From NCBI GenBank assembly GCA_037178855.1, contig JASJZC010000002.1, forward strand, positions 5,778,501-5,842,500: 64,000 nucleotides of DNA, written 5' to 3'. The notes beneath the pieces are model-generated. The model saw nothing but the letters and a program-made list of their open reading frames with translations, was not told where the DNA came from and ran no database searches. Made by a program: the position numbers and the translations under genes. Source of the DNA: Oscheius sp. JU75 (taxonomy: Eukaryota; Nematoda; Chromadorea; Rhabditida; Rhabditidae). This document shows positions 61,801 through 64,000 of this stretch, one piece after another (within the stretch, counting starts at the first letter, position 1; the number at the start of each line of letters is the position of its first letter).

Positions 61801-64000
61801 AGAACAGGACAAGATGAAAATAAGAGAAGACAGCTGAAGCTGAATTCCGGAGATCTGACAACCCGATGAGGAAACAGTTGGAAAGTTGTGTCAGAAATCG
61901 GTTTCCGCCTTTGCAACGTTTACAAAAATGTTGTCTTTGATCTTGTTGGCAGCTTTGCAGAAAATTCGAAAGGGCGGACCAGATTTTTCAAGAGCTCTAG
62001 GCAAGAGACAGGTCGATCAGTATGACTTGAGAACTGTTGGATCTTTCATCAAAATCTGGTCTTTAAGCTCTTTGGTTTCAGGACACATCATCTAGGGTCA
62101 CAACGTTGTAACATTGAATACTCAGCTATAAAACTTAGGGTATGAACAGGCGCGATGATGGATATTTAGCAACTCTATTTACAGCTGTTTGGAAACAGTG
62201 GCACAAGACAAACTGAACCACCTGTCGACCTTTTCCTTAAACTCGCAACCTTTTGGACAGAGAACATTCTAGAACAAAAAGTTCAAAAGCTAGTTCAATT
62301 ATTAAGAAAGAGGAACTGTCACGTTATTTATAGCTCACGAGGCGAGTACGCACCCCTGTATTGACAGAACTGCCATGAGAAAAGGAGGAGCTGAACAAGC
62401 TGAGGGCTCTATTTTTCACACAGAACTATTCTCTGCACAGCGGACGTAACTGGAACGAAAGGGCTTTAAAAATGAGCGGAATGAGTAGAATGAGCAAGGA
62501 CATTTTGTCTGATTAGTCCTTAGTCAGACAGAGACAAAACAGGGAAACTGGAGTCAAATATTTTGGATGGCATCTTCCAAACGCAAAACATGTTTTCCTG
62601 GTGAGTAAGAGGTGAAAACAGTCAAATACTAAACAGAAGTGAGACTGAAGAAAAATGGCTACGTGCACCGCTCTATTGTTTGTCTAATGGAGCGGGGAGA
62701 GCGAGAGAGCATCTCGAGAAAAGAATACTTTAGCCTCTTTAGTTGAGAAAACTTTGGTCTTTAAAACTGTGACATGCGTGAATGTGGCTATAGTAAATGC
62801 TAGGCTGCCCTTTTTGTTAGGTCAACTGCGCGTCTGATTCTGGCTCGAGGAATGATGCAAAAAAAGTCTTCTGGAGGAGTTTCATGGACAGACAAACAAA
62901 TTACATCAATCCGGGAAATGAACTGGACACTTATTGTTTTGTAGTCGGAGCTCTAACCGACTGAGCTATAAGGGCAAAAGCCGCTCCTATTTTTCCCGAC
63001 ACTTATTTCATGGAGGCACGAAGTAATACAAGACAACAACTATTATGTTCACGGCAGAACTTATGCTATACAATGCGATTTGACTCGACGTGCAAAAAGT
63101 AATTGCAGTCACAAAGTAACTGATAAATTGGCAATTTGGACTTCAGACACATACACAGACTTTTGGCCATTTATAGTCGTTTTCAATCACAAACGATTAG
63201 GCCATGTCTTTAAAGTCACAATGCTCTCATGACAAACAATAGTAAAGAACTAAATATAGCGCAGCCCTAGACGACTACTTGATTTTCTCGCAGCTGCAAC
63301 TTTATTGCGTTTGGAAAGGGAGAGAGCGCGTAATGGCAATAATCCAAGTTGTTTTGGTCACAATTACGACCGGAAACTGCCTCTTGTTATTATGACTTTG
63401 AGGTGAATAGATTAGCCTCTGGGAGCAGCAAAACACATGTCTGGTCAGTCTAAAAACGGTTTTTGTGGAGGAAAGAAAAGAGAGAAAACTCGGCTTTGGA
63501 TGTCGTTTCGACAAGGCATTAGACTTTAATTGGCCAAGGAATAACAGAGCATTCTCCGGCGCAATCAAGAGGAAAGCCGTCGGAAAGAAAGTGTATGGTT
63601 TCGTCATTTTGATGAAAGAGCACAAAAATAGGGAGAGACGAAAAACAATCGGTGAGTACCTGATCCTGTTTGTGATCTAAAGTGCAATCTGACTGTTGTC
63701 GGTTTGAAAGGGTAGAGAAGAGAGTCAAGAGAACATACTGAATTATGCAGATGAGCGGCTGAGACTCTAGAAATTCAAGGCGTGTGAGTGTCTCTCTGGC
63801 AAAAGATGCCGGGGGGGAAGAGGAACGGAATTGCTGAAGTTTGAAGGAGATCCTAATGATGCTCGGGGGAGCTTCCAGTGACTATTGTTACTTAATGGAA
63901 CGACTGATTCGAATCGAGAATTAAGGGGAGTCTTCTGGAGTAACAAGGGTCTGTTTCAATAAAAGGAACTAATCGGTTACTCTCCTGTCTTTGTTTGCAA
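58849..64000. other. 5 kb gene-poor region upstream of AMPK gamma
   Basis: No exon with family signal on either strand. Purine-rich GAGAGA/GACAGA stretches (for example 61240-61420) and one tRNA-like relic at 62905-62980 are seen. It could hold distal promoters or upstream exons of AMPK gamma, but I cannot show any. Confidence 0.45.
62905..62980 (-). other. tRNA-like relic with strong A box
   Basis: On the minus strand TAGCTCAGTCGGTTAGAGC is a textbook D arm, followed by CTCCGACTACAAAAC and a weak B box AGTTCATTTCCC. The anticodon stem does not pair. CTCCGACTAC is shared with the copy at 22907. Confidence 0.45.

Noticed and set aside
62905-62980. Functional tRNA
   Set aside because: The D arm is excellent but the anticodon stem and T arm do not pair.

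Overview
This is a compact animal nuclear genome segment. It holds about 18 spliced protein genes in the left 59 kb and no recognisable gene in the last 5 kb. I rebuilt exon chains by hand from conserved protein families, splice sites and reading-frame closure; most chains close exactly to a whole number of codons. The gene set is plainly metazoan: Inscuteable, CPT1, an AMPK gamma subunit, trehalase, GLUT-type transporters, ASCC1, ALKBH7 and an MSP-domain protein. Introns are mostly 35-46 nt and end in TTTCAG, and most start codons lie just downstream of an intron-like acceptor. That fits a small-genome, SL trans-splicing invertebrate, nematode-like in style, but I cannot name a species or phylum.

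Layout, left to right: spermidine synthase (minus, cut by the window edge); an R3HDM4-like protein (plus); CPT1 (plus); a 2.3 kb gap with a transposon-like relic; ALKBH7 and ASCC1 close together on plus, probably co-transcribed; a serine beta-lactamase-like hydrolase (minus); a serine carboxypeptidase (plus) converging within 50 nt on a DCAF17-like gene (minus); SPTLC1 (minus) with a whole trehalase gene nested antisense in its largest intron; a NEPRO-like nucleolar protein (minus); MsrA (plus); Inscuteable (minus); two GLUT-like transporters (minus) plus an inverted pseudogene scrap; a 945-residue ankyrin protein (minus); a broken secreted phospholipase A2-like gene (minus); an MSP-domain gene (minus); and AMPK gamma (minus).

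Several genes touch lipid and energy metabolism: CPT1 (mitochondrial fatty acid import), SPTLC1 (sphingolipid synthesis), AMPK gamma (energy sensing), trehalase and the sugar transporters. I see no sign beyond proximity that they act as a unit.

The most unusual observations are the frequent GC-AG introns (5 of about 120), one GT-TG intron, the nested trehalase, a large acidic insertion in AMPK gamma, a three-unit higher-order ankyrin repeat, two related foldback elements (one filling a transporter intron), and scattered tRNA-like relics. I found no prokaryotic-type system, CRISPR array or virus.
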